Assembly: GCA_009760855.2 (NCBI GenBank)
Contig: WPIO01000001.1
Coordinates: forward strand, 15,735,001 to 15,799,000
DNA length: 64,000 bases
Direction: 5' to 3'
Source: Cristatella mucedo
Lineage: Eukaryota > Bryozoa > Phylactolaemata > Cristatellidae
A program made the position numbers and the translations under genes. The notes beneath the pieces are model-generated. The model did not search any database and was not told where the DNA came from. It worked only from the letters and a program-made list of their open reading frames with translations. Of the stretch, positions 23,822 to 36,327 are shown piece by piece (the first letter of the stretch is position 1; each line of letters opens with the position of its first letter).

Positions 23822-24224
23822 GACGTCACGTCGATTAGAGGACTTGTGCTCCGAATCTGAAAGGACATCGTACCCATGCTATAGCACAGCTCAGCATTGC
23901 CGCCCCATCGTCGCTCTATATGGCAGTGAGCTATTCCAAAAGTAAAATCGCGAACGAATTCGTCTGCTGGTAGATACAACGTGAATAGAAATAGGTACAG
24001 ACGTGAATTGATAAAGGTACTGATCCACTCATTTAAAAACCTCACCTACTACGTATGTACGTAGCTGCAGCAGAGCAGCTACCATCCGGTTTGAACCAAT
24101 TTGCCAGCAAAAAGAACGCGAACCCACGATCCGGGTCCTTAAGTGGGAGCACCCCACTTTTTTTGTATCATTTCACACTCACCCGCCATTAAAAAACCTT
24201 TCGGTCTATAGAATCGAGCAAACC

Positions 24225-24455
24225 GGGCTCTAAATCAAATCCGACCAAGTCTCGATACCGCTCTCGGTACGCATACGGTAGCCAAATTGACACTTACGCA
24301 ACAAAGAGAAAGTGAGACGCATAGCTGAGTCAGGAGGGCAGCTGAGGCAGTGAGTAGCATGGAAGTTACAGCTCAGGATTGCTGGAAAGGATTGCCGTAG
24401 TCGGCAGCAGGAGAGTGAATGTCGTTGCGGGCGTCTGATATGTGGCGACTCTCGA
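24225..24455 (-). mobile_element. LINE-B 3' fragment
   Basis: Complement shows the LINE-B 3' blocks (gcatacggtagccaaattga, caacaaagagaaagtgagac, ctgctggaaagg-like). Lacks the distal tail. Confidence 0.7.
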
Positions 24456-24664
24456 GTCGGCCTATGAAACGAGTGCCACGTAAGTCTCGGACAGTAAGTA
24501 ACCAAGTCTTAGGATAATGGTATACATCTGAGTTTGATTACACGGTAAAAGTATGCTGCCAAACCTCACTTGATTTTCAGGCACATTGGACGCAGGCGCA
24601 TGCCTTGTGGAAAGTAAACTGGCACCACCCACCTGCTATCAAGTAATTTTAAATAAATCGCAAT

Positions 24665-25075
24665 GACGATCTTCCGACTCAAGCCGTTTAGCTATACCAC
24701 TAACCAACTCATTATTTTGAGACCGTGCCGTCAGTTCGTATGCTTCAAAAGCCTCGAGTTCACTACCAACTGATGTCATGACTTCGCCTGACTTGACATT
24801 TAAAAAGAAGCTACAAGCTTACCTGGTCCAAACGAACACTTGCTGTGTAAGTGTTAATTGCCCTTTGCATGCTTATTAGTGCTGAAACTGCAGTTGATTA
24901 CTATAAATTATCGCGCTTCCTTTTCATAATATGCAAAATGCGTAGAAATAGATTTCTCTTAAGGCACTATACGAAATTATTACTTTAAACGCTCTCATTT
25001 CCACGTACGTAGAGTGCCTAAAGAGAGACAGTTATCTCTGGGTGCGATGCAAATATTATATAACTATTACGAATT
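24665..25075 (+). mobile_element. LINE-A 3' end, followed by a second partial tail
   Basis: Contains gagaccgtgccgtcagttcg, the C-terminal LINE-A text, then a tail near 24985. A second diverged tail occurs at 25010-25075. Confidence 0.65.
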
Positions 25076-25364
25076 TATTGGACCGTAAACAAGGAGAATT
25101 TTAAAGTGAAAACTACTATGCTGGTAAAGTGTTCATTGTCCCTTGCATGCTTATGAGTGCCGAAACTGCAATTGATCGCTACAAACCGACACGCTTCGAC
25201 AAGCCCGTCACGTTGCTAAGCGAACGCTCAGAAAGGCATCCGCCCGCTGCGTCTCCTTCGAGCTGCTCCGCACCTTGGACGCTCTACACTAGTCCTCGGT
25301 GCTAAGCGACGCGGCGGTCAGCACGACGGATCACGCCCACTGCCTACCGGCGGCGCGCGATCGA

Positions 25365-25454
25365 CGATCGAGCGCCGCCGCCGCCGACCTGCGGCGGCGG
25401 CGCTCGATCGCCAGGCATCTGCGGCAGCGCTTCGCACGCGCACGTGCGAAGCGC
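25365..25454. repeat. Two adjacent perfect GC-rich inverted repeats
   Basis: Arms 25365-25384 and 25391-25410 are perfect 20-bp complements around a 6-nt loop. Arms 25427-25437 and 25444-25454 are perfect 11-bp complements around a 6-nt loop. The block 25200-25540 is CpG-rich. Confidence 0.85.
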
Positions 25455-25823
25455 AGTCCAGCCATTGCACTCGTGACTGGCTCGGAGGCAGCTCTGCCAA
25501 AAAAAGCCCGAAGCGGAGGACTCAGCGACGTCGGATGAAAGACGGACGGTAGCTAGGCTCCTGGAAAGACTCGAGCTTTACTAAGGGCTTAATCATTGCA
25601 CACCCGCCATTTTAAGTAAACCGCCGGGGAAAATCTTGGCGAATGCCCCAGCCGTCTTCGCAGTTTTGACATCTTTCGTCGGTACGATTCACTAAGCAGC
25701 AGAGGAATGGGACCGTCGATACACAACACTGAGGTGCAGTAGAGTGAGACGAAGGTGAACAAAGCGCCGCGTCCTCCGCCGTAGCCCGCTTATCAAAAAT
25801 AGCACTGCCGTGCTTGTATACGC

Positions 25824-25827
<4 letters not shown>

Positions 25828-25859
<32 letters not shown>

Positions 25860-25875
25860 AATTTACGTAGCGCTC

Positions 25876-25906
<31 letters not shown>

Positions 25907-25922
25907 TATATAGATATATAGG
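25828..25922. repeat. Two (AT)n microsatellites
   Basis: 25828-25858 and 25877-25922 with a short unique gap. Confidence 0.9.
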
Positions 25923-26090
25923 TATAATTTATGTAGCGCCCTAAGAGAACTTAATCTTTATCCCGACGCTTTATATGTGCAGTAGGGATCTAGTCCACGA
26001 CCACGGTCCTTAATAATAATAATAATTCATTTTTATAGCACCCTCAAAGAACTGAATCTCTTTCTAGCCACTTTACAAATTCTTAAATGC
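25917..26090 (-). mobile_element. Truncated SINE-1 abutting a LINE-A/SINE 3' end
   Basis: 25917-26015 reads tagcgccctaagagaactta and tagtccacgaccacgg on the plus strand, the complement of SINE-1. 26010-26090 holds an (ATA)n tract and another shared tail. Two insertions back to back. Confidence 0.55.
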
Positions 26091-26218
26091 AAGCACTTTA
26101 CCAGTGGGCGAACCAGGGCGGCAGCATTGGGGAAACAGGCTCTCCGCATGTTTCTACCTTTCAGTAATGACACGTACTTCATCCGATATTCGTTATAACT
26201 TGGGAGTTCGCAAAAAGA

Positions 26219-26525
<307 letters not shown>

Positions 26526-27170
26526 CAGTCGTCTCTCGCTACTTCGCGCTTCGACTTTCGCGGCTTCACGTGGGTTTTTTAAATACGCGTACGTTCATTA
26601 AAAAGTTGATCGAAATAGTGAAAACGAGACAGCAAGCGCTCATTTGTCTGAGTCAAGTATACACCCCTGTATTAAAATTAAAATTACTGTAAGTATGGAA
26701 CGCGGAAGAAGACGACGAAGCACCTGTTGAAGATACTGCACCACCTGAAGACTCTCCTACTGAAGTCGGGCCTTCAGAGGAGCAGTAACCTTGCTCTTCT
26801 TTGCTGTGCTGTACATCTCTTTATCTTCATCACCAAACGCACTATTCTCATAGATTAAGTGTTTTTGCGTAAGAATAGTGTGCAATTAAATGTACAATAA
26901 TGACAATACAATGTTTGTAACGCCTTATGCCTTATTTTCTATTTTGTCTAATATATTTAGTAATACGAGTGTAAAAATGACTAAAGGTTGTTATTTCATG
27001 TCCGGAGGGCTCTAATAAGGTTAAAAACCGTATTTCGAGAGTAATAAATAGGTCTTCTACGCTCTAACTACGAAAATATTTTATTTATAAATAAAATCCC
27101 TTCTTCGCGGAAATTCACCTATCGTGGTAGAGTCCGGAACGAATTTACCGCGATAAACGAGGGTCGACTG
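26526..27170 (+). mobile_element. Tigger/pogo-like DNA transposon, internally deleted, 645 bp
   Basis: Ends are inverted copies (CAGTCGTCTCTCGCTACTTC left, CAGTCGACCCTCGTTTATCG read from the right), bounded by TA on both sides as in Tc1/mariner-pogo elements. The only coding trace is an acidic C-terminus beginning EEDDEAPVEDTAPPEDSPTE with a stop near 26787, as at the end of Tigger transposases. The DDE domain is missing. It lies between AT microsatellites. Confidence 0.8.
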
Positions 27171-27230
27171 TATATGTATATATATTAGCGCGTGTGCGTG
27201 TATGTGTGCTTGTTTGCTGTAAAAGAAACG

Positions 27231-27402
27231 TAATAAAAAATAGCTGATTTAACAGCCTCTTTTGTATAGCGACAGAAGAGCCTTTACGGCTATCACCACC
27301 GCTTGCAGGGGCAATAAAAGATCGCCTACCGCAGGATTCGAACCCACGACCTCGGAAACGAGTAAAAGCAACCGCCTTACCTAGTGTGCCATCACGGCTA
27401 AC
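27231..27402 (-). mobile_element. SINE-2 copy, near full length
   Basis: Minus strand runs gttagccgtgatggcacact, box A-like, box B GGTTCGAATCC, the ggtgatagccgtaaaggctc body and a gaggctgttaaatcagcta tail. Confidence 0.8.
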
Positions 27403-27419
27403 ATGTCAATATGCTTAGG

Positions 27420-28440
27420 GATAACATGCACAGCGTCAGCACATATAAGCACGCAAAGGTCAATTCACAAGGACCCGGCATTATTATGAGGAACATGCAT
27501 GCTTTTAGTTGTTTATATGTTGTCTAATCAAGAGATATCACGACATCAGTCGGGGGAGGGTGAGTTCCGGGCTTAGGGAAAGTACGAACAAAAAGGGGCG
27601 GTCTCCACAGGATTAGAGGTTGTTTTGAGGCCGAGCTAAGCAACTTGAGTCTGAAGGCCCGGCGGTACGCTGCCAAGTATGATTGGACGTAGTTCGGATA
27701 GGGGGACTCGAACAAAAGAATGAAGGGACCTAAATGTGAGTGACATAACCTCGAAGTCGATACATGCTGCTCGACAAGCAACCAGTGCCGGTCAGTGAGA
27801 ACTAGTGTCACGTGGCAACTACAATGCTCACAAAAGACAAGCTGGGCTCCCGAGTTTAGAATCACCTCAAATCGCTCGATTTTGCAGGCCGGACGGCCTG
27901 CAAGTAGTGAGTCGTAGAAGTCAAAGAAATGTACCAGACGTGTGGACCAACTTGGATGCCCCTGTCTAAGCTGGCCCGAATGTATGCAATGTATTGTAGC
28001 TGTAAGCACGTTTGACTGTGGAGCTTAAGTGATCGTCTAGTGAAAGGTGACTTTGGAAGAGGACACCCAGATCTCGTACTGAGGCTACAGGAAATATGCT
28101 GGCAGGGCCTATTTTGCTCATTAAGATATCCAATTTCCGAGACGCACTTGGGTTTGCCCATAACCGGGAAGCTGCTTTTATCATCCTTCAATTTGAGAGA
28201 GCTTGTTGCTATCCAAGTGCGAATGCTCCCAATATATGCATCAAAGGAGTTAAGAGTTTGACCTGTTGCAAGGCGGGTGGGATCAAAGCACGGGCACAGC
28301 TGTGTGTCATACCTAAAGAAATGACAGCCTGGGCTGTGCTTGGCTATAACGTCGGTTAGAGCGAGAGTATAGTTTGTGAAAAGTGGATCGAGCATCGCAC
28401 CCAGCGGTGCCCTGTGCTGTAGAGGCACCGCGGATGACAG
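27420..28440 (-). mobile_element. LINE-A, RT and C-terminal part
   Basis: Complement has degraded RT (LFTNYTLALTDVIAKHSPGC, then FFRYDTQLCP, so YADD has decayed to YRDD/FRYD) and a C-terminus (YPNYVQSYLAAYRRAFRLK, VRTFPKPGTH). Collinear with 36600-37500. Confidence 0.75.
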
Positions 28441-28754
28441 TTACATAAAAAAGCGTGGCATCGTTGAGGTGGTCTGCACCGATAGGCGGCCTTGGCTCGA
28501 CCGGACTCTGCCAGCATTACTGCCCGCAAGATCATGAAGCTTTCTCCAGTGACATGAGTCCGTACCTATTTTCCCACGGAAGTTGAGGCTGCTGCCTTAT
28601 CAGGGTCGTTTGAGTCGCCAGGAGTAAAGCTGGCGGTGGCTACGACCCGCGACTGCTGCTACGTGCTCTATCCACCGAGTCCCAGGCCGGAACAACCCAA
28701 ATACTTTGGCCTATTCTACACTGTCCCGACATGTTAGCGAGGTGCTGGATGCTT

Positions 28755-28920
28755 ATAATAATAAATAAATAAATAAATAATTAATTTACATAGCGCCCCA
28801 AGAGAACTTAATCTGTATTCAGCGCTTCACATATGCCTCGGGGCTCGAGCCTACGACCACAGTCAGACCGTGGTCGGGGCGGCGAGCACCTTAACCGCTA
28901 GACCAAACCAGCTCGGCACT
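28755..28920 (-). mobile_element. SINE-1 copy, near full length
   Basis: Minus strand has the ccgagctggtttggtctagc head, GGGGCTCGAGCC-type box B read inverted, and the LINE-A-like tail ending in (ATTT)n at 28758-28782. Confidence 0.8.
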
Positions 28921-29349
28921 ACGAGGTGCCTAGCGACAAGATTAGTAACCGCGACAGCGTCAGTCCCCCACCACCCCCTTGCTCTACCACGAAACGGTAA
29001 AATTCGGGACTGCTGTGTAGTTAAATCACACTCACATTCTTATTTTGAGCCTGTTCGTATGGGGTTATGCACCCGCGAAAGCACCTAACGCAGCGCAAAG
29101 CGGTCCGACCGGTTGAAACTAAAAGAACATCGCAAAAATCGCGGTGCAGCGGACACTATGAAATACCTGCGATCGCTAGCGATTTTTCACACCCTGAAGG
29201 CGAACCCCTACAGCACAGCAAGGTACAAGCTGCTAGCTGAGCAGCCACCGGATCACAGATGCAGTCAAAAGTTTATCTTGTATCGCTTATCTTTTTTTTT
29301 AAGTTATATCTTTCCGCCATGGTTTCGACGTCTCGGTTCTCTCGAAGGG

Positions 29350-29705
29350 AAGTCGGTCTACATTCAGCTACGCACAATTCTTAACATTCGGGCCTGCTTT
29401 GACAGGAATACTACATCAAAATTGGCCTATACATTTGTGACAACCCGCCTCGACTTCTATAACTCACTGCTTGCTGGTCTACCTGCGTGTGTGATATCAG
29501 GCGCTTACAGTTGGTGCAAAACTGCAGCTGGGCTCGTCTGTCGTGAGCATCACAGTTGCCAAATCACTCCACTTCTCGCTGACCTGCACTGGCTCCCAAT
29601 CAAGCAGCGTATCGATATCAAGGTTCTGTCACTCACTCTTAGGTCTCTTCATTATCTGACTCGAGAATACCTATGGAACTACTTCCCAATCGGGCTAGGC
29701 GCCTA
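29350..29705 (+). mobile_element. LINE-A C-terminal fragment
   Basis: Plus-strand frame reads TILNIRACFDRNTTSKLAYT, FVTTRLDFYNSLLAGLPA, CQITPLLADLHWLPIKQRID. Truncated at both ends. Confidence 0.8.
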
Positions 29706-29719
29706 AGCTGGTGCGAATC

Positions 29720-30540
29720 AAATTGTCAGTTGCCGAAAGACCTCCTCGACTAAAACGTTCCCCGCCAAAAGATCTGCACAACCAATGCAAAGGATTGACA
29801 GACGGAAGTCTGGAGTCCGCCCCAGCCCGCCCCAGCCCGCCCCTGCCCCCCCCCCCCGGTCGGCGTCCGAAGAAGAGTTGAGGGGTTTCGCGCTACCGCG
29901 CGGACTCATGCTCCGACTAATGCCGCCGGAGCCTTCGCGAGCGCAGCTAGTAATGCCAGCCCCTGCGCCTAGGCTTACTTCCCTTCGCAACGGTAGAGAG
30001 GCCGGCGCCCGGGGCACTCGCCTGCCCCAAATGCGCCGCTCGCGCTCTGCGGCACGCGCGCGTGCGTCGGCTCCGGTCGGCGCGCGCTGCTCGAGGCGCA
30101 AGCGCCGAACCTGCGCGAAGATCGGCGGCACGCGGCGGCGAGCAGTCCGGTCGCAACGCTCGCTGGCGAACTCGTCCGGCCGCTCTGCTCACCTGCTCGC
30201 CACCTGTCCGCTCGCGACGCGACACCGGCAGTCGACGAGCGTCGACGTAAACATGCCTGTCTTCCGCCGCTCTCGCCCGGCCGTCGTCGGGTCGCGTGAG
30301 AGGTGGCGCGGCGCGCGCGCGTGCGCGCGCAAGCGGGCCCCGCAGCTCGCTCGGCTCGGGTCACCTTGGAATGGCGCGGTGCGCGCGCGGACCTGTGCGG
30401 TCCGGCTCGCAGGTCCGACCGCCGAACGGGCGGACCGGCGGCATTGCCGAGCGCGATCGCTAGTACAGCGCTACCGCAACCGCTACAGCGCCGCCGCAAT
30501 CGCCTGCTACGCGCGCCGGTTGCGGTAGGGTTTGGCCGTG
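29720..30540. promoter_or_regulatory. GC-rich, CpG-dense block
   Basis: Very rich in CG and GCGC, open in several frames on both strands because of composition. It could be a promoter CpG island or a first exon, but I see no start, splice or homology to assign a gene. Flanked by LINE-A on the left and LINE-B on the right. Confidence 0.45.
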
Positions 30541-30659
30541 CTCAGGTAGCATTCGTGCACGCGTGCGTGCTTGTGTGTGCCCGCGGGCGCTCCCAGCACA
30601 GCGAGAGCTCTTTTTTGGGATTCCTGATTAATATCCGGTGCGTTCGCGCCTATTCTTGG

Positions 30660-30775
30660 AGTGCAATGTAATGTAATGTAAAGGTATCTCCGTCGGAAAA
30701 TCCACGACGCCATTAGGACTAAGAGGCTGGCTGCTACGCTGGAGACTTTTCTGTAACTCACTCAGAATCTAATTG
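30660..30775 (-). mobile_element. LINE-B 3' tip
   Basis: Starts with tandem TAATG units (gtaatgtaatgtaa) and ctccgtcggaaaatccacga, a diverged LINE-B 3' end. Confidence 0.6.
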
Positions 30776-31015
30776 GGCTTACGCCAAAAGATTGTACTGA
30801 ATCGTCTGAGAAGCAGTCGATGTCAATATGTGGCTTGCAGGCTGAGTGCTCCCAGTGTCGGAAGGGCAATATCCTCACCTACTCACATAAGTTATGTTGT
30901 TTTTGGAAGGAAAGTTAGTCAAGCTAGAAGCTTTTCAGGAAGCATGGAACGCTGTACGTTGGCGTCCCACGGAGGCGTGAGGGCTCTGGCCGCCCGGGGC
31001 CCGCACCCGTAATAA

Positions 31016-32710
31016 TATGTATGTATATATGTATGTATCTCCGTCTGCAACTCCACAAAGTCATAAAGACTATGTGGGTATTACGCAGGAGAGTTTTGTA
31101 TAGCGCAGTCACAGCCTAAGTGGCTTTCGGTACACATTCGGTAGCCAACAGACTTCGTCTCACGCAACGAAGAGAAAGTGGGAAGCTCAGCAGAGTCAGG
31201 AGAGCAGTTGAGATAGCAGCTCAGGACCGCTGAAAAGGATTAGCCATAGTCGGCAGTAGGAGAGTAGTTGTCGTTGCGTAAGAATTGTGGAAGCGAGTTC
31301 CACAGTCTAGGACCTGCACAGCTAAAGCTTGTCGCCAACAGTCTTTAAGCGGAGGAATAGGACAGATAATTTATTGTCCACAAAGGACCTGAGGGCGCGA
31401 AGAGGCTGAAACTGGTGCAGCAGTTCAGCTAGATACGAAGAAGCCAAGCCGTGGCGGACCTTGTGGGTCAGCGTAAGAACTTTGCTCCGTATCCTTTGCT
31501 CAACCGGCATCCATCCTAGCTCTTTTAGCAAACAAGAGACACGTGCTCAAATATCTGGGACTTGAAGATTAGCCTTGCAGCCATATTCATTGTCAGCTGC
31601 ACTGGCCTAGTTGATTTCTTTGCTAGCCCAGCCAAAAGGGAGTTACAATAATCAAGCCGAGACAGAAATAAAGAGCTAGTTATATTTTTTACAAGCCACT
31701 GTGGAAGACAGCTCCTAATCTTTGATAGGGATTGGACGCGATGGCTAGCTGCAGAAGCAGTCTTCTGAATGGAGCTTTTAAAATTGAGGCAGCTGTCGAA
31801 AACGACACCTAAATTTCGAGCACGTGGTGATGGTCTCACGACAGCATAACCTAATCGAAGAGGAAAGCCTTTTAATCCGGCCACACGCTTAGTGTGTCCT
31901 ATGAGCAGCAGTTCAGTTTTATTGTCATTTAGTTTCAAGAATTTTTCCGACATCCAGGATCGAATGTCAGCAAGGCAAGCATTCAGTTTCTCAGTTGCTG
32001 CAGCAGATTCCGACAGTTTGTATGACTAATACAATTGAGTATCGTCAGCATAAAAGTGATATCCTATGCCATGGGCCTTAATCACTTTTCCCAGAGGTTG
32101 AGTGTAAATGGAGAACAGCAAGGGACCGAGTACAGACCCTTGAGGGACTCCACAGATGACCCGTCTCGTGTGTGAGACCTGATCCCCCATACGACACGGA
32201 TTGAACACAATCAGACAAGTACGATTTAAACCACGAAAGTGCTTTGTCTGCCAGACCGATCGTTATTCTTAATCGTTCAATTAGAACATCGTGATCAATG
32301 GTGTCGAAGGCAGCTGACAGATCTAGCAGAGCTAGTGCAGTGGCATTCCCGTCATCGTTGCCACGTAGAATTTCATTATTAACACGGAGGAGAGCAGTTT
32401 CAGTGGAGTGCTGCCTCTTGAACTTTGATTGAAATGTTTCTGACATGTCATTCTTTTCAATACGTTCAACCAGCTGTTTAGCAACAATTTTTTTAAGAAT
32501 CTCTGATAAGAAAGGAAGAAGGGAAACTGGGCGATAGTCTGCTAGGACTTCTGTATCTAATCCAGGCTTTTAAAGTATGGGTCTAACGATTGCCGATTTG
32601 AAGGATTTGGGGACGACCCCTTTTCCCAAAGAAGCATTAAAAATCTCGGTTATGGCAGAGCTAAGTTGGTCTGCCAGTGAAGACCACAGAGATGATGGAA
32701 TAGGGCCTAG
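31016..32710 (-). mobile_element. LINE-B, longest copy, with reverse transcriptase
   Basis: Complement order: [48 protein letters not shown] (catalytic YADD), FLKLNDNKTELLLIGHTKR, SRLDYCNSLLAGL, then GLASSYLAELLHQFQPLR and the LINE-B 3' UTR. Frame breaks separate these blocks, so it is inactive. The upstream part near 32600 encodes SLGKGVVPKSFKSAIVRPI. No endonuclease. The RT resembles CR1/L2/Rex-type elements. A SINE-1 abuts at 32708. Confidence 0.85.
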
Positions 32711-32880
32711 TAATAATATAAAGTAATTAATTCGCATAGCACCCTAAGATAACTCGATCTTTATTCAGGCGCTTCACATACGCCGCGGGGCTCGAGTCCA
32801 GGACCTAGTTATTAAATACATTAACCTTGACCTCGATCAAGGAGAGCGCTAACCACTGGGTTAAACTAGCCCTGCGGCGA
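32708..32880 (-). mobile_element. SINE-1 copy next to LINE-B
   Basis: Plus-strand reading cgcatagcaccctaagataa, cgcttcacatacgccgcggg, ggctcgagtcc and gcgctaaccactgggttaaa is the complement of SINE-1. Confidence 0.75.
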
Positions 32881-33183
32881 TTGGCTGCATCAGGCAAAGC
32901 CGAGACTTTTACTTGGCTTTCTTGACTTAGACCTGGGTGCGACTCTGGGCCAGAAGCCCTGTTTATACCGCTACAAGCCGGTTACTGCTAAGAAGCGTTC
33001 CAGAGGAGAGCGAAGGAAGAGCACGCATCGACATTGGCCGGCATTGAGTTCGGGATCGCGTAGGTACGTGGAAGGGGCGAGTGGCGGCGGGTGGATGTGG
33101 CGCAGGTGCAGATACCAGCAAAGAGACATCCGTTTATCGTAAAGCTGTACCCGTCATTTTTCGCGGGAGCGAGCCAGGTTCTC

Positions 33184-33185
<2 letters not shown>

Positions 33186-33270
<85 letters not shown>
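33186..33270. repeat. (GA)n microsatellite
   Basis: About 80 bp of GA. Confidence 0.95.
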
Positions 33271-34119
33271 CAGCGAAAGCGCTAATTTCGGGTTCGTTGG
33301 GAATTCATTAAAGAATAGGAATCTGTAAAGCACCCGAATTTTTGCCAGCGGCTAAGGAATTGCGACGTGGCTCCTGAGATCAAAAGGCAAACGGAGAGAA
33401 TTTGGGGCGGTGTGTTTAAAGCATTTTTGCGCTGCTGTTAATGTAAACAGACGCTAGCGGCACCCGATTCACCACCCGTACGACAGTCGCCGGTACATTG
33501 TCAATGTCAGTGCTAGCCCCTCAATCTAGAACGGTACTATATCTATTATTATTATTATTTGGATAAACCGGAAAGGATGTGACACTTTTACCGGCGCTTG
33601 GAAATGGCACATCGCAGGACATTGTTTTTACGCTGCCACGAAGGGCGACGCTACCGCCGCCACAGTCAAGGTCAAAGCACTGCACGGGTTAAGTAGAGGC
33701 ACCAGGGATGAGAGGTTCTCCAATTATTGTGAAAAAACCTGTTACTAGAAGCGTTAATCCGAATTTCCAATTAAGAGACTCGACTTCAGCTTTGAAAGAG
33801 CTAGATAAGGTTAACGTAGTGTCTTTAAAATCTGCACTCGCTTCTTGGCTACGCTCGTGGATACTTGTTCACCGACAGACCTGCTTGGGCGCTGCCAAAT
33901 TTCGATTTACTGCGATCATTTTACGTTAATTGCCTATAACACAAATTGGGCACAAGCCACTAACAGCTGAGTTCCTCCAAAATTCGTCTCCGATCTCGGG
34001 TAAAGTGTGCAGCGTTAATACATAAATATCGCTGACCATAATTTTACGTTCGAGCATCGCGTGCAGGTGCAGCCGTGTCCGCGTGCTGCACTGTTCCGCT
34101 CAGCCTTCAGCTTCCTGGC

Positions 34120-34330
34120 AATCTACATATTTAGACGAGGCATACTAGCTAAATCTTCATGCGGCTTTTTATGCTTCCGAGCAATGTACATATTCAGAAG
34201 AAGCTTGCTGGCTCATTTTCTCGCAGCTTTCCACGTTTTCCAAAGATTTACGTATTCAGGTGAGGCTTACTACTTTCTATAGTTCCCAGCAGTGTATATA
34301 TTCAGGCGAGGCTTACTGGCTAATTCTTCT
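34120..34330 (+). repeat. Degenerate tandem repeat, unit about 60 bp
   Basis: The motif acatattcagrcgaggcttac recurs near 34125, 34188, 34250 and 34298 with changes. Confidence 0.6.
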
Positions 34331-35619
34331 TTGCCATGTCTTCCACCAGCGCACTTGCTAAGGGAAATCCCGTGGTCTTGGCCTAACCTTGTGGCGTCAA
34401 GAAGCAGCGATACTTTCATGCTCGCCTCGTTGATGCTCATAAACCTCTGTGGCTGTTACGCAGACTTGATGTGCAATTCAAATTCTTCTCCGCTTAAGAA
34501 ACGGCACGATTCTGTGCTCGGTTAATTATCTCTATTGTCGAATGATTGTGTGACGGGCAGAGGCTTTTAGTTGCAAGTCCCGACAAAAGAGTACGCTAAC
34601 GAGAGTGTTCAAATATCGACAAGCATGTCTCAGAATGCTCTGAACAACCAGTGGTAGCAGCATATTTCTACTCAGCGGTCTTCTTGGTGCCGGTTTACAG
34701 ATCTCAAGTTGGCTTTCGTATGCTGATACTCTTTAGAGAGCAGTGAAATGTATTCTCGAGAGCAAAATAATAAATGACCATGAGACGCAAAAAAAAGTGT
34801 CCAACCTCTAGTTGTCCACTCTTAGGAGCTCAGTAAGAATGATCTGTAATCATACCTATCAAACCTTTCAAGAATACGCGTTAGGATGACTTTTGTAAAG
34901 CTGTAAGTGAAATCTTGACAGCTCCGGAAAATATTGGTTGGCGCAGAGCTTTGGAATTCCAAGTATCAGGTCTGCTTAAGTACCGCTTACTTTTTGGTTC
35001 ATTCCGCGTAAGATACGTCAGGGACCGCTGCGTACTAACATCGGTAACTGCCTGTAATAAAGACTTAAAGCGGTCTAAAGCTTTGGTGTGCATTTCATAT
35101 CGGTGGTCTCCGCTTCATTGGCACTATTATTGGCTCATCGAGTTTTCAGCGTCTTGAATCGGAGAGCAGTCGGTGGCGCACCGAAGCCTAAGCAGTCGGG
35201 ATGCCACTAAACCCTCGGAGTGCTTTAATTCAGGGTGCTTTTCAGCTACTTTTTACTGCTCCAAAAGACGGCGACGCGTCTAAATTGAGCTGCCGCAAGT
35301 CGCGAGGAGCCTGCAGCAGCAAATACCTGCTGCTATTTCGGTGCTGTGCGCTTACGGTTCTTCACTGCAGCGCAAGCCGCAGTAAATGTCGTGAGGCTTA
35401 AAAGCGGCAGCCGTGCGATAGTGACCAACTACTTCATTGTTCAAAAATTTGCCAATGCCGCGAAGCCGAAGCTTATCCTTCATCAGGAAAGAGCTATGAA
35501 AAGGCTTTACTACATCTTCCAGCAGCGCACCAGCAGCTTGGTTTTTGGGTCGACTGGGTTTCTTAAGCGGTTACTGCTGTGCTGCTTCACGGGTCCGATC
35601 AGCCATGTCGAGCCCTTAA

Positions 35620-35790
35620 AGGCCGTGATAGCCCTGGAAATAAGGTGATCGCTCTTCACGACCAATGTCGTGGGTTCGAATCCTGCAGTGGGCGATCCTT
35701 TATTGCCAACTGCAAGTGGCGATGATAATCGTTTTGGCTCAGGCGAACCAAACAGCTTTTTTGCTACTACAAAAATGATTTAATTCAGCT
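35620..35790 (+). mobile_element. SINE-2 copy
   Basis: Box B gggttcgaatcc near 35671, body tcctttattgccaactgcaa, tail resembling caaaaatgatttaattcagc. Confidence 0.7.
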
Positions 35791-35817
35791 AAAATTTAAT
35801 TTACCTCATATGTTAAC

Positions 35818-35950
<133 letters not shown>

Positions 35951-36327
35951 TATCTATTTATCTATCTCTTATAGACTGCAGGGATTTGCTTGGTTTCTCC
36001 TGGCTGGAGGGCTGCCGATGCCTGAACAGCGATTCCTTATCCGATTACTTGCGGTTCTTGTAAGCTGGATTGCAGGAGGACTGCCCAGTGAGAGGGTGCT
36101 CGCGGACCGGTGAGACGCTGGATACAAGCTCTGGCGGTGTGCGGGTGCCGTCGTAAATACTCACACCTGTATACTTTTTGGAAGCATCGGTGCCTGTCTT
36201 TTTTTGGGATGTGGGAAGGGTCATGTGCAGTTCAGGCTGCACACGAGCTTGCAGCGGTAAGAAGACAACCTAAGGCGTACTCTCGGGAAGATTTGATAGA
36301 AATGATTATATATCATTATTGGGAATA

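Larger units (their letters stand above)
32881..35619. other. Intergenic, mostly unassigned
   Basis: Holds the GA microsatellite and the degenerate 60-bp repeat. ORFs are short and unlike known families. Confidence 0.5.

Noticed and set aside
27300-27402. Possible tRNA gene (box A and box B)
   Set aside because: The copy is one of about eight with a common non-tRNA body and tail, so it is a SINE. No clean cloverleaf acceptor stem was seen.
29785-30528. 247-aa Arg/Ala-rich ORF and its opposite-strand partners
   Set aside because: Several frames on both strands are open at once, as expected from high GC content. No domain is seen.
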